Positions 24,845-38,208 of a stretch of DNA of 64,000 bases are shown here, one piece after another. A model generated the notes under the pieces. It did not search any database. It was not told the origin of the DNA and saw only the letters and a list, made by a program, of their open reading frames with translations. Within the stretch, counting starts at the first letter, position 1. Every line of letters begins with the position of its first letter. The stretch comes from Sthenelais limicola. Its lineage: Eukaryota; Annelida; Polychaeta; Phyllodocida; Sigalionidae. The translations under genes and the position numbers were made by a program. Location of the stretch: positions 106,490,194-106,554,193 of the forward strand of contig OW804096.1 in assembly GCA_942159475.1 (NCBI GenBank), in the 5' to 3' direction.

Positions 24845-27800
24845 GTAAGTAGTATACGGAGTTGGCGGTTAGACCCCGGATCTTATCAGGCGCAGGCGAG
24901 AATTGTATCCAGTTTGATCGCCTCCTTTTCTCTACTTATTATGTGGGCGTCCAGAAAGGGGCCACCCGTGCGGAAGAAGTTACATGAAAGTAAACTATGC
25001 CCAACGGACAGACCTAGTCAAACAATATCAGGTGGGCTTCCCTTATACCTATGTCCATTTATTGGACTGAGACCCTTCTGACCTGTCTTCCTGTATACAT
25101 AAAGCACACTCTCCGCCAAATATTTAAATAGTATACATCATGTAAACACGGTCCGCAAGGTAGTAGTGCCAGCCAAATAATCATGCCTTGCTGTATACAT
25201 AAATATTGGAAAAGGTGTGTGGGCCTCCTCGTATCATACGCATGTCCGGGTTCGTTGAAGACTTATATATTAATATGAAAGTTTGTGTGAAGGATTTGGG
25301 GAAGCTCATGTGTAGACTTATCATCTTTTATCAGCATCGTTGAGTGGTTTGACAGACGCCTTGGCAGCAGCCAATTAGCAATCGCTTTGTGGAGACGATT
25401 CCTTGCTTCGCGTCACTTGTTTAATAAGAGTATGCCTGGCTTGCATGTCAAAATGTCCATCGGAAGTGTATTGAGGTTTGAGTAAGCCATTTTCCTATTT
25501 TATATGATCTCAGGAAATTGGCAGCCTTTATTTTCTCTGCATTGTTTGTAATTTATAGAACATGGCAGGTCTGACCGCATTGAGATGGAAGAAGGCGCAG
25601 GAGAATGAAGCCCCAGTGTTTTATGATGGATTTTCTGCAGTACAAAGACCTCTGTATTTCAACCCAAGTGCATGCCAGACCAATGTCTGCCTAATTGCTG
25701 CACAGAATGACATATAGGACCTGGGCTAATTACTTCTCCCCTTGGGCATGCATGATGTGCATGTTAAAAGCCTTGAATGAATGATATTCTCGTGGGAGAC
25801 TCTGGAATTGGAGAAAATCATATATGGCTGATTTGTATGTACACCTACCATAATTGACAATGCTCGAGCTAGTTTTATTCATCACAAAACAATGTATATA
25901 AGAGAGTGTTTAGGACTACACTATCCATTTGATAAGAATTTTATATTTTCGTGTAACTGATCATTTTAGATATTGTTTAAGGGAGGTTTTAATCTCAGCA
26001 TTGCTTTCTAAATGGTATCTGCCTACCAGTCTTTCTGTATTCAACGACCAGCTATGAATGCATCAAAGTTGAATATGGAACTGGAAACCATTGCTCTGCT
26101 GTATTGTCTACCTTGATAATACCATCGACTGCTCCTTCCTTATCTTCCCGTTTCAATCGCTCTCCCCCAACTCTCATATCCTCCCAGGCATGTGCTCATC
26201 TCAGCAGTGTTGAACCTTTAGCCCTCCAATAACTACTACAAATCTGTTACTCTTCCCTGACTCTGGATAGAAAATAGCCGCACCTCGTGCTCCTGTCACG
26301 TGCCATAGAGCCTGTTCTTCCGGATCCGGGCTTAAATTACATCAGGCTCCGACAGAGGGAGCATCTTAACCTGGGAACCGATGTTTCGGACCTCATCGTA
26401 CTTCCCTCATCCTTCCCCGGGTCAGTCCCCACCCCCACCCCACCACAGCCTCTCTCTCTCCCTCTCTATCCCATACATTCATTTTTGTGGTTTCGAATGT
26501 ATGGAGAGATTTTGATTTAAACATTTTTGATTTAGGATTTAAAATTCCAATACAAATATTCCTTCATAAAAAAAATAAAGGTACGGTCAGATTTGCTAAC
26601 TCCGCTCGATTCTACTTGTGGGTGAAAGCCTAATATTTTGTATTGTTCCTATGATTATTTTACTGTTAAAAAGATTGATCATCTGGGTTGTAGACAAGAA
26701 TGCTGCTGAGGAAGAATATTAATTATGCACTGAGTGAATGAACTTAGGTTTGGGGAAGCATACAGAAGGTATAGGGTGTATGCCACGATTCTCTCACAAT
26801 CCCCCTTTCAACCGATCCCCCCCCCCCCTTATCTCTGACTCCTCTCACCTAGTCACTCCACCAGATCCCTTCCCATTTGTCCCAGACCTGTTCTCCATTT
26901 ACCTGTCCCAAGCACCTTAGATAACTTCAACTTTAACTAGCATGAAGATATGAAGATGTATGGGATGAGGTTATTAGATAAAAACACAACAAACTGGGTT
27001 TGGTAGAAGCGATTGTATCCTTTGCAAAGCTATCAGTCTGAGTCAGGTTTTCGTGTGGAGGTTTCTTCGGATTTACGTTCTGATAAGATCTTCATTCTTC
27101 AAATTATTGAAACCAGGTCTTCAAGGCCTACGTATAAGCTAGAGATAGAATAGTGAATGCGAGAGATCCCTAGGCTCCCACAGAGTCAGAATGGATACTT
27201 ATCAAAAATGTTTTATAATTGAATTTTGTGAGTTTATAAAGGCTTGAGAATAAATAATATTGCTTCTGGAAAAGTTCTTCAAATCGGCGTACTGATCAAG
27301 GCCCCTCACTACAAGGTTTGTTGGGGTCAAGGCTTTGATGCATACCCAGTTTTTTTGTCAGGCCAGAAAGATAATTTATTTTTCTGTGAGAAAGCATATG
27401 TTTCCACCATCTGCGCTCAGGAGATGGGATCAGAGCTGTGGGAACCAGTTCTCCAATGTTGTGCACTTAACTAGGCTTGATTCATGTGCCTCTCCTCTAC
27501 GCTGAAGATGTAGGTAATTCAGACGGAGCGGGGAGGAGTAGGGAGGATATTAGTGGTCCTTATTTGTTTCCTCGGAGATTGCTGAGCTTGGATGTATTTA
27601 ACGAGGGGACTCACTAATTAACTTGAAACTAGTCAGTGGCCACTTGCCCCAACCCTCAGGCGAAGCTGAGTTTCAAGAAAGTTTCTAACCTCAGATTAGG
27701 GGAATATTGAATAAAACTATACATTCTACATTCGTGTGTATTTATAATATGTACTTAATTCGTGTGTACTGTAATTTAATGTGAAAATATATGTAATATC

Positions 27801-28053
27801 GAACCAACTCACTAACATGCTTCGATGTCGATGAAAGTTCTTTTATCAAAGGAAAAATACATTCTTCTCTTCTTTAATTGTGGTTTCATTTCTTCCACAT
27901 CTAATGATAGAAATTCGCGTGTGGGTGGTTTGGTAGTATGGATTTTGGAATGTGTATAGATATGCTGCTTAAAACCATGTATTGATTGTGATACTTCACT
28001 TGTAGCGAGTCTTATCGATGCCAGGCACTAATTCTGCTTTTATCTGTTTACAG

Positions 28054-28166
28054 AGGAAGTCTTAGTAACACAAGTAATACTCTCCCACGAGCCAAGAGTC
28101 GAATCAACGGAGACGTAAACCACAACCTTCCAGGTTACTGGAGCGGTGACGAGGGAGAACAAGAGG
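28054..28166 (+). CDS. Scaffold exon following the PDZ domain
   Basis: The acceptor is TCTGTTTACAG and the donor is GAGG|GTAATT. The first base completes the Arg codon begun in the PDZ exon, so the joined reading is LELELRR-GSLSNTSN. It encodes about 38 residues including TLPRAKSRINGDVNHNL and GYWSGDEGEQE, ending in phase 1. The content is polar and disordered, as expected for the linker after a PDZ domain. The exact phase fit to the exons at 21474 and 29344 is the main evidence. No domain is recognised. Confidence 0.87.
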
Positions 28167-29343
28167 GTAATTATGCTTTGCTCTAATTTATCCCAGCCTT
28201 CACAAGGCAAAAATAGTGTAAAATTGATTTATGCTGCACAATATATCGTTACCTTTAAGGACCACCTTGCCAAGGAACCCTCGTGCCATTCCAGGGTTTG
28301 GGATAACATGTAAAAGTCCATCCTTCCGCGCGAGGTAACATCAAACCAAACCAAATAACATAACATCCATCTTCATTATGTTTATCTTAGTTTCTAAATT
28401 TGATAGAACCAGCACCGGTGGTGTATATATATACTACATCCTCGTATCATTTGTATGATTGTGTAGTTGCTACTTTTTAAAAAGACCCCCACCACTCTGG
28501 AAGATATCCATAATCCAATTAGACTTCTTTAGAATAGAGATAATACATGACTGAGACGAAGTATTGCTAGGTACAAAATCACAGACATTAGTGGTGTATA
28601 GTTTATCAGGTGATAAACACTGAACCTTAGAATTCTCATCCAATAATCGAGACTGTCTGTCCGAGACTTGACTGAACAGCGAATAAAGATATGAATAGTC
28701 ATATATACAATAAACCTCACATAGCAAAACGAAGCTAATGCTTTATCCTCTACTAAAGCTTGGTTCTTATACTAAGACTACTGTTTCATCAATATAACAC
28801 TTAACAGACGTTATTTTCAGCACGTGGTGATGACCATTTTTCCTTAATTCAATTTCTTGGAGTATAACTATTAGTATTCACTAATAGACTCGTTTCATAC
28901 TTGGTAGGTAGTAATTAATTCTGAACGTCCATTGTTTTGTAATGTCTCTGTCAATTTTGTCAACGTTTCTTAGAACAACTAAACGTACGCTTTAAATGAT
29001 ATAAGCAGCAATACCTGTGATATATTTACTTAATATATTCTGAGCCTCAATAAGATCAAATCAATATCTACTTCATGATTTTTTTTTTGTAAATGCTGGC
29101 TTGAGCCATGCCTCTCTCTCTATCAGTCTCGTCACCGTATAAGTCCTGGAAAGATTGAGCTCCATATCTGGGATAGGACTGTTTTCTCCCTGTTCGTGTT
29201 CACGCACAAAAGTCCTCACAGATTGAAGAATCAATCATTAATTTGGTTGTTGCAGTTGTTCAATTGTCGTGATTCCCTCAGCCCGAAACTCCTTTGCCTA
29301 ATGCTCGTTGCCATTTTTTTCTTGCCATTTCACTTTCACACAG
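28167..29343 (+). other. Intron, nothing further seen
   Basis: AT-rich. A minus-strand frame at 28470-28727 (85 codons) overlaps a rival frame and lacks support. The pyrimidine tract before 29344 is part of the acceptor. Confidence 0.7.
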
Positions 29344-29556
29344 GTCTGTGCAAACCCGTCTTTTCTACGATAGCCCTGGACACTGGCACCTTGGGTCACC
29401 AGGCTGACGACATGTCAGGCTCATCCTCCGACTCGCAGAGCAGTATCATTCTAGCCAACGGAACGGCCTCCTCCCAGCGGAGGGCGGAGTCAGCCCTCAA
29501 CGGGGCGGGGCCAGACTCGCATTCCCAACCTTGCAGCAAAGTCTGGTCTCCCTTCG
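29344..29556 (+). CDS. Scaffold exon with first VWSP motif (symmetric phase 1-1)
   Basis: The acceptor is CACTTTCACACAG. The donor TTCG|GTCAGT ends the exon in phase 1. About 71 residues run from GLCKPVFSTIALDTG through a Ser-rich SGSSSDSQSS stretch to CSKVWSPF. Joined to the next exon it reads KVWSPFGDHRQVNYKPV, the first of three WSP...Y[KR]P modules in this protein. If the donor is not used, the frame continues three codons (GQC) to a TGA at 29565-29567, which would end a short isoform. Low complexity and Ser/Pro content indicate a disordered linker. Confidence 0.85.
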
Positions 29557-32500
29557 GTCAGTGCTGAGATTGAGATGATGATGATAATACTGATTATGAT
29601 GAGAGATGATCATGTGGTGTGCTGTGTCTGCTACTACTAAATTACCCCTATGCCAAAAGAATACCCGTGCCATATATTTATACCCTCAACCCTCTCCTGC
29701 TGTTCCTCATCCTCCCACCCAGCCTGAACAAATCATTGAGATATGCTGAAACCCTTTGACATCTTAACATTCTTTTTAATTAATTCTTCCTCTCACAGTT
29801 TGGTATCCCAAGCCCCTGCTCATTACTTATGAATATTTGAGGTTATAACGACTCACAGATACACGTATACAATGACAAGACATATTCCATATCTTTAAAA
29901 TGGGGAAAAGAAATATAGCAAAAATTATCAAAATTGAATCTCTTCACGTCCTCATTTTTGTGACATTTCATGAATTAAAGTCCAATGAACTTTACCTACT
30001 GTCATATTTACTTAAATCAATATACTATTGACCCTATGGGCTTGGGACGCACTCTCGATTCTACCAAATCTACGGATGTATGGATAAACTTAACTGTAAC
30101 TAGTCTATAAATCACACTAATACTAAAATTTCTATCTCTGCTATCAGTAGTCCTGAGTGTCGATTTTTTTGTGCTTAAGAAATAGGATGAGATATTAATC
30201 AAGTGTTGACAAACTTCACACCTAGTGAGTGACCATGTGCTGTGTCGGTAAAAGTTAGACCAAAGGCTATGTATAAGCAGCATCTAAAATCATACCTATA
30301 TTTTAGGTTGTGGCCATGTCAGTGTGCATACATAATATGCATCTATATTAGGTTTAATGTGGTTAAAGGTTGTGCCTCGAAGGAACAAGTAGCATGCTAT
30401 TATTTTTGTTTGTTTTATCCAAACTTTTATTTTTGTTAGCTATTGGAAATGCATACATTTAGATATAGTAAGAACTAATTTATAAATTCTGTATGACTAA
30501 GTCTTATAAAGTACAAATTAAATGTCGATTTTTTAAAAACTGCGATACTGATTCCTGTAATATATTTTATTGTCTTATTCAGTAAATACCATCAAACCAT
30601 TGTAACATATTTTGTACATCTGAAGAGCAAATCATTTAATTGAACAGATCAAATGGCTATGGTAACATTGACACTTCAATGAATTATATGTTTTAAATAA
30701 TGATATGTTTTAAATATCACTTTTGATTGCGCACTTAAATCTCTGGTGTTTGGGTCGTACCATTGCTAACCGTGGGGTGATTCATTTATTTAGTATTTAG
30801 ATTTGTTAAGTATGGTATGGTTGAGGATTATCTAATGTACTTGAAATTAACTTTGCTTAACAACTGTAGTCGTCTGCCCAAGATGTAATTTCTTCATGTG
30901 AAAGTAATCGAAGCAAAGCATTCTCCATGAAAGAAAATTTGCCTGCATTTTGGTGGTCACGCCCTGTGCACTAAACGCATTATGTGCAGTCATGTCTGTT
31001 GGGGGAAAGGCTGAACACAATACCTTCAACTTCGATATTCCTTAGCGTCTGGAATGGGAATAATGGCTATTCTTTATCCATGCATTGACAAGAATCTTTT
31101 GCGCTGGGATTCGTAGAGGCACTGCTCGAAAATCCCAGCCAAAGCACCATTGTCCCACTGTCTGTGAGGGGTCGTGTGCTTGGCCCATCTCTCCTGTCCA
31201 CTTTTAGCTATGCTCAGGAGACGATCATTCGGTCAAAGGGAACTGCCTTTGCCACCGTGTCGCAGGTTCACAGGGTTCTGGAGACCAAGGGGCCTCGTGT
31301 CAGCACCTCCATGCTCGTGCCCTCGTCTCACCCACTTGTCTGTTGAAGGCTACACAGTCAATCATGTCAGCAACAGTGCCCCGTTTTCCTCCATCATCAT
31401 CATATTGCTGGCTCCCTCCATTCACTTGACTCTGCTCGCTTCAATCGTGCCTCAATGGGCTTGTCAGTTAGGACTGGTAACAAGGTGGCTGGGGAGAGGG
31501 AAAAACCCGGTTGGGACCTTTGCTTGATGCATTACAATGTACGAAGCAGAGAAATTATGTTCCTCGCGTGGAGCAGAATCTTGGCCACTCTGAAGCACCA
31601 TGTCCCATAAGAGGAATACATCAGATTTCTATCACCGACGCTGCTTCAGTTTCTTGGTTAATGAAAGTATCCACTTCTTTCTGAAAATTGTAAAATTAGT
31701 GTCCCTTCCACATAAAAGTGTCCCAAAATAAGGACTAACATTTAGAATTAAATGTTCTTCAGTGTTTAGCTTTAAATACGTATTACCGGTATTGAATATT
31801 TATACCAATCGAAGGTAGAACGTCCAAGTCCCAAAAGGCAAACGTTATTAAAGGATGGTCACAAGATCGCTTTGTATATGTATGCCCCGCTTGTGGGCCT
31901 AGTAAAAAGTATCCTGTGTTACGCCACCGATAGCTCGACATCCAATATATAGCACTCTTCCCAACTTTTTCAGACCGCGCGAGGAAGTAGTTTGTGCTTC
32001 TATACTGAATACTATATATTTCTGTTTAAAACAAAGCACAACTCAGGATTGTATGCTCCATATTTGCTTACTCGAGGAATGTTATTTTGCTAGATGGATA
32101 ATAGTCATATAATAATTAGTATCCTACTCAGGTAAACGTTTAGCAAACGTTTTGGATCTCCATCTGGAATTCCATTGTCGTATAGATGTTCTTATTAAAA
32201 GAAAATATCCCTTTTAGGCTACTACTCTATGTATTTTCTTGCAATTCTTGCAGTAATTCATTGCACGAGTTTTGAATGATGCCTTTCGGACTGGTAAAAC
32301 CTCCGATCTCTTAAACCAAATAGCGAATCTTGAAATACGTTGTTGCACTGGAAACATCAGACATTTAGCTCATGTAGCTCCTGTTTGAGGCTTTCCCTAA
32401 TCAATGTGGACAAATTATAGTGCGGGGATGCACCTTCTAATCCAATTCGACTTCTAATAGAGTTTTTACGGTAGGCGAGGTTTTCTATTAAGCATAGTAT

Positions 32501-33179
32501 GAGAAAGCAAGAGAGATTTATACTTATAAAATAGATCCGAATATTTACGTGAAATAGCCAGCTAACACAAGGTGTGCACTACAAATACTTTACGGGCATG
32601 CAGTATTCTAGGGTCTCTATCCTAAAGGGAAGTACAATATTCAGTTGCAGAGCTAAACTAGGTCCGAGTCCATTTGACCGCTCTGAGATGGCAGGATTGA
32701 GAACCACTCCTGGAATTATTTCCCCTTTACTGTTACAGGAGATGTTCGAATATATGCAAATATGCACTTTTATCTCCCTTTTAGTATTGCCTTATGACAA
32801 CTGCTACACCACGTGGACATGACATGAGCTGGGGTCATTTCCAGTCCATATTGGGTAATGGCGTAAGCGTGTCGGTCATCAACGATCGCTTAACAAAGTG
32901 CCAACACGCGAGTGGCAGTGTGTTTGTCCTGTCGCAGCTTTGATTTACTGCACCAGCAGAATGCCATAGACTTTCTGTGTGGATATGCGTCTATGCATGG
33001 TCCCAGCCCTACCGCGAGGAACATTTGCGACCCCTCCATTTAACTCACCTTTGCTTATAGTGTGTTTCAGGCAGGTGACTTATGGCTCAGCTGGTATGTA
33101 ATGACATTTGCATTCAGTGATATGTATCACTGCACCTGCAATTCAGTCATTCGCTGTTTTTTTTAGAATCGTTGAAAAA

Positions 33180-33233
33180 GGGCTAATGTTTCCGAAACGT
33201 TGAGCCCTTGATAAACAAACCTCAACCAATAAA
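33180..33233 (+). repeat. Hairpin GGGCTAATGTTTC/GAAACGTTGAGCCC followed by AATAAA (repeat 3' end-like)
   Basis: Positions 33180-33207 form a nearly complete hairpin (GGGCT-AATGTTTC against GAAACGTT-GAGCCC). A CAATAAAG polyadenylation-type signal follows at about 33228. A short CGAAACGTT hairpin just before an AATAAA is something I recall from the 3' ends of dispersed retroelements in marine invertebrates, including Penelope-like elements. No reverse transcriptase frame is visible next to it, so at most a truncated tail is present. Confidence 0.35.
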
Positions 33234-33427
33234 GACTTTCTGGAAGACCTATCAATCGACAGAAGATATGTCCTTTTTCCTTTGGAAATAAAAATATCTC
33301 TATATATAACCATACGAATCTAGCTTCTGCCCTATTTTGCTTTACCTTTCTATTCGAGACGTGAAATTTTGAAATGTTCACCTGGATGGATAAAAAAAAT
33401 ATCCCTCATGTGTTTTGAAAGTACTGC

Positions 33428-33469
33428 GGGGGGGGGGGGGCTGCTTAGGGACTGGGGGGGGGGGGGGGG
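33428..33469 (+). repeat. Paired G tracts (G13 and G16)
   Basis: Two long G runs at 33428-33440 and 33454-33469, separated by CTGCTTAGGGACT, which itself has a GGG. This gives a strong G-quadruplex potential on the + strand inside the intron 29557-34085. Confidence 0.9.
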
Positions 33470-34085
33470 TGCCCTTACATCCAAAAGCTGCCAGCATGTA
33501 TCTTACACTGGAGGTATAGAGAGTGCAGGGAAGGGGTAAAACCCATAGTAAATACCTCTTTTTGAGCCGTGAGATGCTCTCTCTATACATTATGCCCCTA
33601 TTCACGGGTACATAACAGCAACAGCTTCAATGCTGGTCTTGGGTTTCTGCAGACCACCAGAGCGATCCCTAGCAAACTTGGTATTCTTCCTCTTCTCCAT
33701 CTACCGCTTACTCTCCTCCTCCCTCTCTTTGTGATCCAGTACCTTGCTGCTCGTCTTGGCTGCTCGCGTTACAGACTCACATCAAGGCTTCTTCTCTCCG
33801 AATCATGAGCGCTTTATCCCCCTACTTCTTCCTCTCTATGAGCAACTCATCAATTGTGAAGGTGTCGGGTATACACTCTCACACACATCCATCCACACAC
33901 TCACGTTGCTATATCTGTGTATATTTACAATACTATTTTACACCATGCACTTACTACTATGGCCCCACGCACTGGGCAACAGTCTCTAGTTAGAGTAGTT
34001 GCGCTGAGCAGGTCAAAAACTATGCTCGTTCGTCCGGATTATTCACAAATTTAACCGACCTTCTCTACTTGATCTAATTTTTCAG

Positions 34086-34199
34086 GGGATCATCGGCAAG
34101 TGAACTACAAACCGGTATCTTTCGGAACATCCCCTCGTCCCGGGTCAAAGCCATCACCTACATCACCCGCAATTCAACAACAGTCTATGGACTCGAGAG
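34086..34199 (+). CDS. Scaffold exon, YKPV / SPRPGSKPSP linker (symmetric phase 1-1)
   Basis: The acceptor is CTAATTTTTCAG and the donor is AGAG|GTGAGA. It encodes about 38 residues: GDHRQVNYKPVSFG, then SPRPGSKPSPTSPA, then IQQQSMDSR. It has no internal stop in the joined frame, while other frames contain stops. Length (114 nt) and phase are compatible with both neighbours. The YKPV completes the WSP module that starts in the preceding exon. It is Pro/Ser-rich with several SP sites and therefore likely disordered and phosphorylated by proline-directed kinases (inference). Confidence 0.85.
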
Positions 34200-37100
34200 G
34201 TGAGATATGAAGCTCTTTTCTTTTCATAATGCCGAGTTAAACTCTTTTGAGGTCTCTCTGCTCTAACAGTTGAAGGATTGTATAAAATTGTGAAGTGGTG
34301 CTTCCAACGTGGACGCCCTAAAAATAGCCCTCTTGAAAGGCTTTCTTTTAGCAGGTACCGACTGACTGAAGATAACGCTCTTATTCCAATCTAATTTGTT
34401 TTAAGATTCTCATAGCTAGGTTGCCGATGAAAGACTTGTTTCAGCCACTGTAATCTCGACGCCACCGGGTCTACCATCCAACTCGACCGAGTTACTAGAT
34501 GTCTTTACTAATGACACCATTCTGGACATTTCTTAGCTTTACCTATTCATGCTTCTCTCAGTATTTATACTACAAGTACTTATGTATTGCAGAAGGGAGA
34601 CAGGCTTTTTTCATAGGAAAATATCTGAAACCAATGTCAATTAGTGAAGGGTCCACTGGAGTTGTTCTCAGACGTTTAGCTCACGGTACTGAGCATTAGT
34701 TCGATCAAACCTACAATATTAGACTATCATGGCGAGACAAACAGCATCCATCACCGTGTTTATTGTGGACACCTCCTATAGGATGGCTTGGAATCACCTT
34801 CATGCTTGACCGATGCATTGCCTCTTGCAGATGGGCCTAGTGCCCTGACCCCTGGCTTCTCCCGGCAGTATCCTCCAGTGTTAATAAATAGCTGATCTAT
34901 GTCCTTTCAGGCTAGGCTCCTTGTTATAGGATGTAATAGGATGCTGTTCAACTTGGCAACATAAAAATGCCTGACACAGTTCAGGTTCCATTTAGGAGTT
35001 GTGATCATGTATTTGATAGATTATCGATCTTTTCTCTTTTGACCCTGCATTTGCTTTGTGTGATAAAGTACCTTGTGCTTGATATTAAAGAGAGGAAGCT
35101 TGTATGGGCGGCATCAGTGAAAAGCATTAATGCGGGGAGTTTCTATATAGAAAATATGTATGAGAATAATAGGGGTGCTTCACGTTTTGGTTATTTCCTG
35201 AAGGTGCAGTATGAAAAAGGTGCTCTGGCCTATATCAGGATGGTAATCAATTTTAAAGTACTGGTTGTCGTCCGGGGCTTGAGGTTGCCAGCGTAACGTT
35301 GTTCTGGAGCGACCGAATCACAAAGTATTACTTGCTGAGGGGCATCATTTTGTTTAATGTTTGCTGAGGATTTCTAGTTCACTGCAAATGGTCATATAGA
35401 ATATGAGATATCTATTCTTGCAGTAACACTTAGTGCTATAGCTATACACCCTCGAGGGCCGCGAGGTCTGGAAACCATATTGACTTGTGTGAAGGTTGAT
35501 TTTCCTCACATCAAAATCTCAAAATGCCTTGGTGTTCTTTTCACTGGGTTGGAATGGGTTAGACGGTTGATTGGGAAGAGATAATACGCTGCCACCCAGG
35601 TTGGGAGGGTTCCTATGGTAAAAAATTCCCTCTGCCTGTCCATTCCCCTGCTCTAAATTCCACTGAAAGCCTCTCACGCCGTTCGCTAATCCTACTGAGA
35701 CAATGACGCGGCCTTTTAATGTGTGGTAGCGCTAGATTGGATGAAGAGTATCTTCACCATCTGACGTCAATTGGCAGGGGAAATGACAGGAAAAATATGC
35801 AACTCGATGTAGTGGATGCAGATAATTAATTCAACTACTTACTTATCAAAGGATGTCTGATGTCTAAGAGAAATCGTTCTAGTGTAAAATGAGGAAATTT
35901 TTCATGGACAAATATTCTTTATAGTCTGACTATTCATGTCGTCATCTGTTCCTATATATAGCTCCATAGGACGGCTTGACAAGGACTGCATTATGGTTAT
36001 AACCATGTACTGATAAAAAGATATATATGCTTCCCCATAGAAATATGGTCCATGCTTTCACCATACTTAGAAATAAATTATTAATGAAAGTGTAATCTGA
36101 TGACATCCATTTTAATTTCCTTACATGGTTTAGCGCATAGCAGTTTATAATGCTCACTAATAATTCCAGAGGAACATCAATTTTCCCTAAACTTTCACTG
36201 TTATTTTCTTGTGAGAAGATATGTCTCCTAGTTCCTGCGCAAAAATGAGAAATTAATTTTGCATAGGAGATGGTGCCTCGTCTGAGTAAACGTTAAGACT
36301 TCCTTACCCAATAGTAGAAGCAATTCCTCAAAGTCTTAATAAAATACGCCAATCTAGTCTCCATCAGCGGCTATAAACTCTGATGCACAGAAAGGATCGT
36401 TATTGAAGATTCGCAGTCACCCCTACATATTGGCAGCTTCCCATAGTCTTGGAACAGATATAGGACCATCTTTCAGCGCGCTTGTCACATTAAGAGCGAT
36501 CTCATCAGTTTTGCTGGGCCGGGATGATGGCAAGTTGCTGAGGACAGGTGATCTATTGGCAGCGGGCCCTACCCTCGTCCCCTACTCCTACTGCACCCCG
36601 TATTAGGGATCAGACCCTGAGGTGCAGACATCACAACACACAGAGATTAAATAACTCCAGTGAGTTGTCGGCCAAGGTTGGATTAATAGACCTGGAAGTC
36701 ACATCAGTGGAGACATTGAGGCTTGATTTATTCGCATATCCGCGGTTTCGCTGTCGAGAGGCACTAAGTAGGGAGGCATTTACATGCTAGGATAGTGGAT
36801 ATTTCACTCAGCCAGATTTACTCTAACCTAGAATATCGCGCTTCTCTGACCTTAAAGTGATGTGGTGAGAAGGGAAGAGGAAGAATCGTTCAAGTGAATA
36901 GTTGTTAAACCACTTTATGCACGTTCTTTAATATGAACCATCTGTCAGTTTAGTTGCTATGATCTCCTTTCAGAGCCGGAGGATGTGAAATACGTATATT
37001 TTTATAACTCTGAATTTGTCAGTCTTTCCGCGTAGTAATTGCAGTTCATTTTTATTCTAGAAATATCTTTTGTAGAAAGTAGGTATCAGGGAATTTCCCA

Positions 37101-38079
37101 GACGTCCCTGTGACGTTTTAGAGAACAGAAATAGTTTCTATGCGCTTTCTATTTTTTTTACAAGTGAGTGTCTCTTGTAAAGAATTGAATGGAGATCATG
37201 GCGAATATTATCATTATATCATTTGTTGTAGACGTTTGGAATGTGCAACTATCACCCTGTCCTCAATTACCCATTGAACTTAATGTGTTTGGTGACAGTT
37301 CATATAGAGACTGACACTGTGGAAACTAAGTTATGATGCATCCTCCTCACATCGGCGTGTACGCTCAATTCCCCTACTCTCGTGATCGCCCTGCCTAGGG
37401 AGAAAGGGTATATGATGTAGAAGTCAGCTGTCTTTATAGCGCTTTTCATCTGTCCTGTTTTAGCTCAGGTTAACCCCTTGTAATTTTATTTAAAATACTC
37501 TATATTTTCTATCATCCTATTATACCCTTTACAATGCCGTATAGACCTTTTTTGTATTTTTTGTTTGTTTTTGAATCCTTGTCCATACAAACGTTTTTGT
37601 TGTGTTGAAAATATTTGTATTTGTGTCATTTCTTTTTTTATTTGGCATTTGCTAAAAAGTTTAGTTAGTCAATATAGCCTGATGTGTTTCTTATATCAGT
37701 AACTATTTATATTTTCAGTAATATACTTCACTGACATTTCCTTTTTATATTTTTGTTAGACTTTTTTCATGTTCTCCATGTGGCAGTATTCACCTGAGGT
37801 GTAAGTGTGAAGTTGCCAAGAAATGTACAGTCAGCATAAATTATATGAACTAAAAATCTGTTCTTTTTTTCTGTACTTTGAAGAAATATAAGTTCCGTAC
37901 GTGTATGAATAAAAGCAGTATTGGGAATTTTAAAAAGAATTGGGGAGATTTAAAATAAAAATATTTTGGAAGGTTGTATTGCTCCGAACAACTGTACATC
38001 TTTTAGTGACCTCATCCTTAATGCTCTGTAGACTGTTGTTTCCTCATGACTGAGTTGTGGCCTTTACTTGGGTTTGTAG
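34200..38079 (+). other. Intron, no further exon supported
   Basis: AT-rich, with T-rich sequence at 37480-37900. A 109-codon + frame at 34967-35296 has no phase-compatible splice pair and no domain. Confidence 0.65.
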
Positions 38080-38208
38080 CCATAGAGTTCCAGCCTCCCA
38101 CCTACAGCCAGGTGATGGCAGGCAAACGTTCGACGGCAGGTGTAGGTGGAGGCCGTGCCACCTCGGGTCGGCAGCCACCCCCAAAAGCTCACTACAACAA
38201 CGCCTATG
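38080..38208 (+). CDS. Scaffold exon with PPxY WW-ligand motif (symmetric phase 1-1)
   Basis: The acceptor is GGGTTTGTAG and the donor is CTATG|GTAATT. It encodes about 43 residues: AIEFQPPTYSQVMAG, then a Gly/Arg stretch (GVGGGRATSGRQ), then PPPKAHYNNAYG. PPTY fits the PPxY consensus recognised by WW domains. From the literature, synaptopodin-family proteins use such sites to bind WW partners (for example BAG3 with SYNPO2), which supports the family assignment without proving it. The exon can be skipped without a frameshift. Confidence 0.87.

Larger units (their letters stand above)
21626..28053 (+). other. Intron after PDZ exon
   Basis: Holds the GC-rich candidate promoter and first exon (24480-24844), two AT microsatellites and a possible promoter-like patch near 22915-22960 (ATAAATATGTGGGCGG). 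No other exon was found. Confidence 0.7.
29557..34085 (+). other. Intron with GC-richer patch at 31080-31510
   Basis: The patch 31080-31510 has two overlapping + frames (60 and 117 codons) with poor splice sites. It could be a conserved element, an unrecognised exon or a transposon fragment. The retroelement-like hairpin (33180) and paired G tracts (33428-33469) also lie here. Confidence 0.6.
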
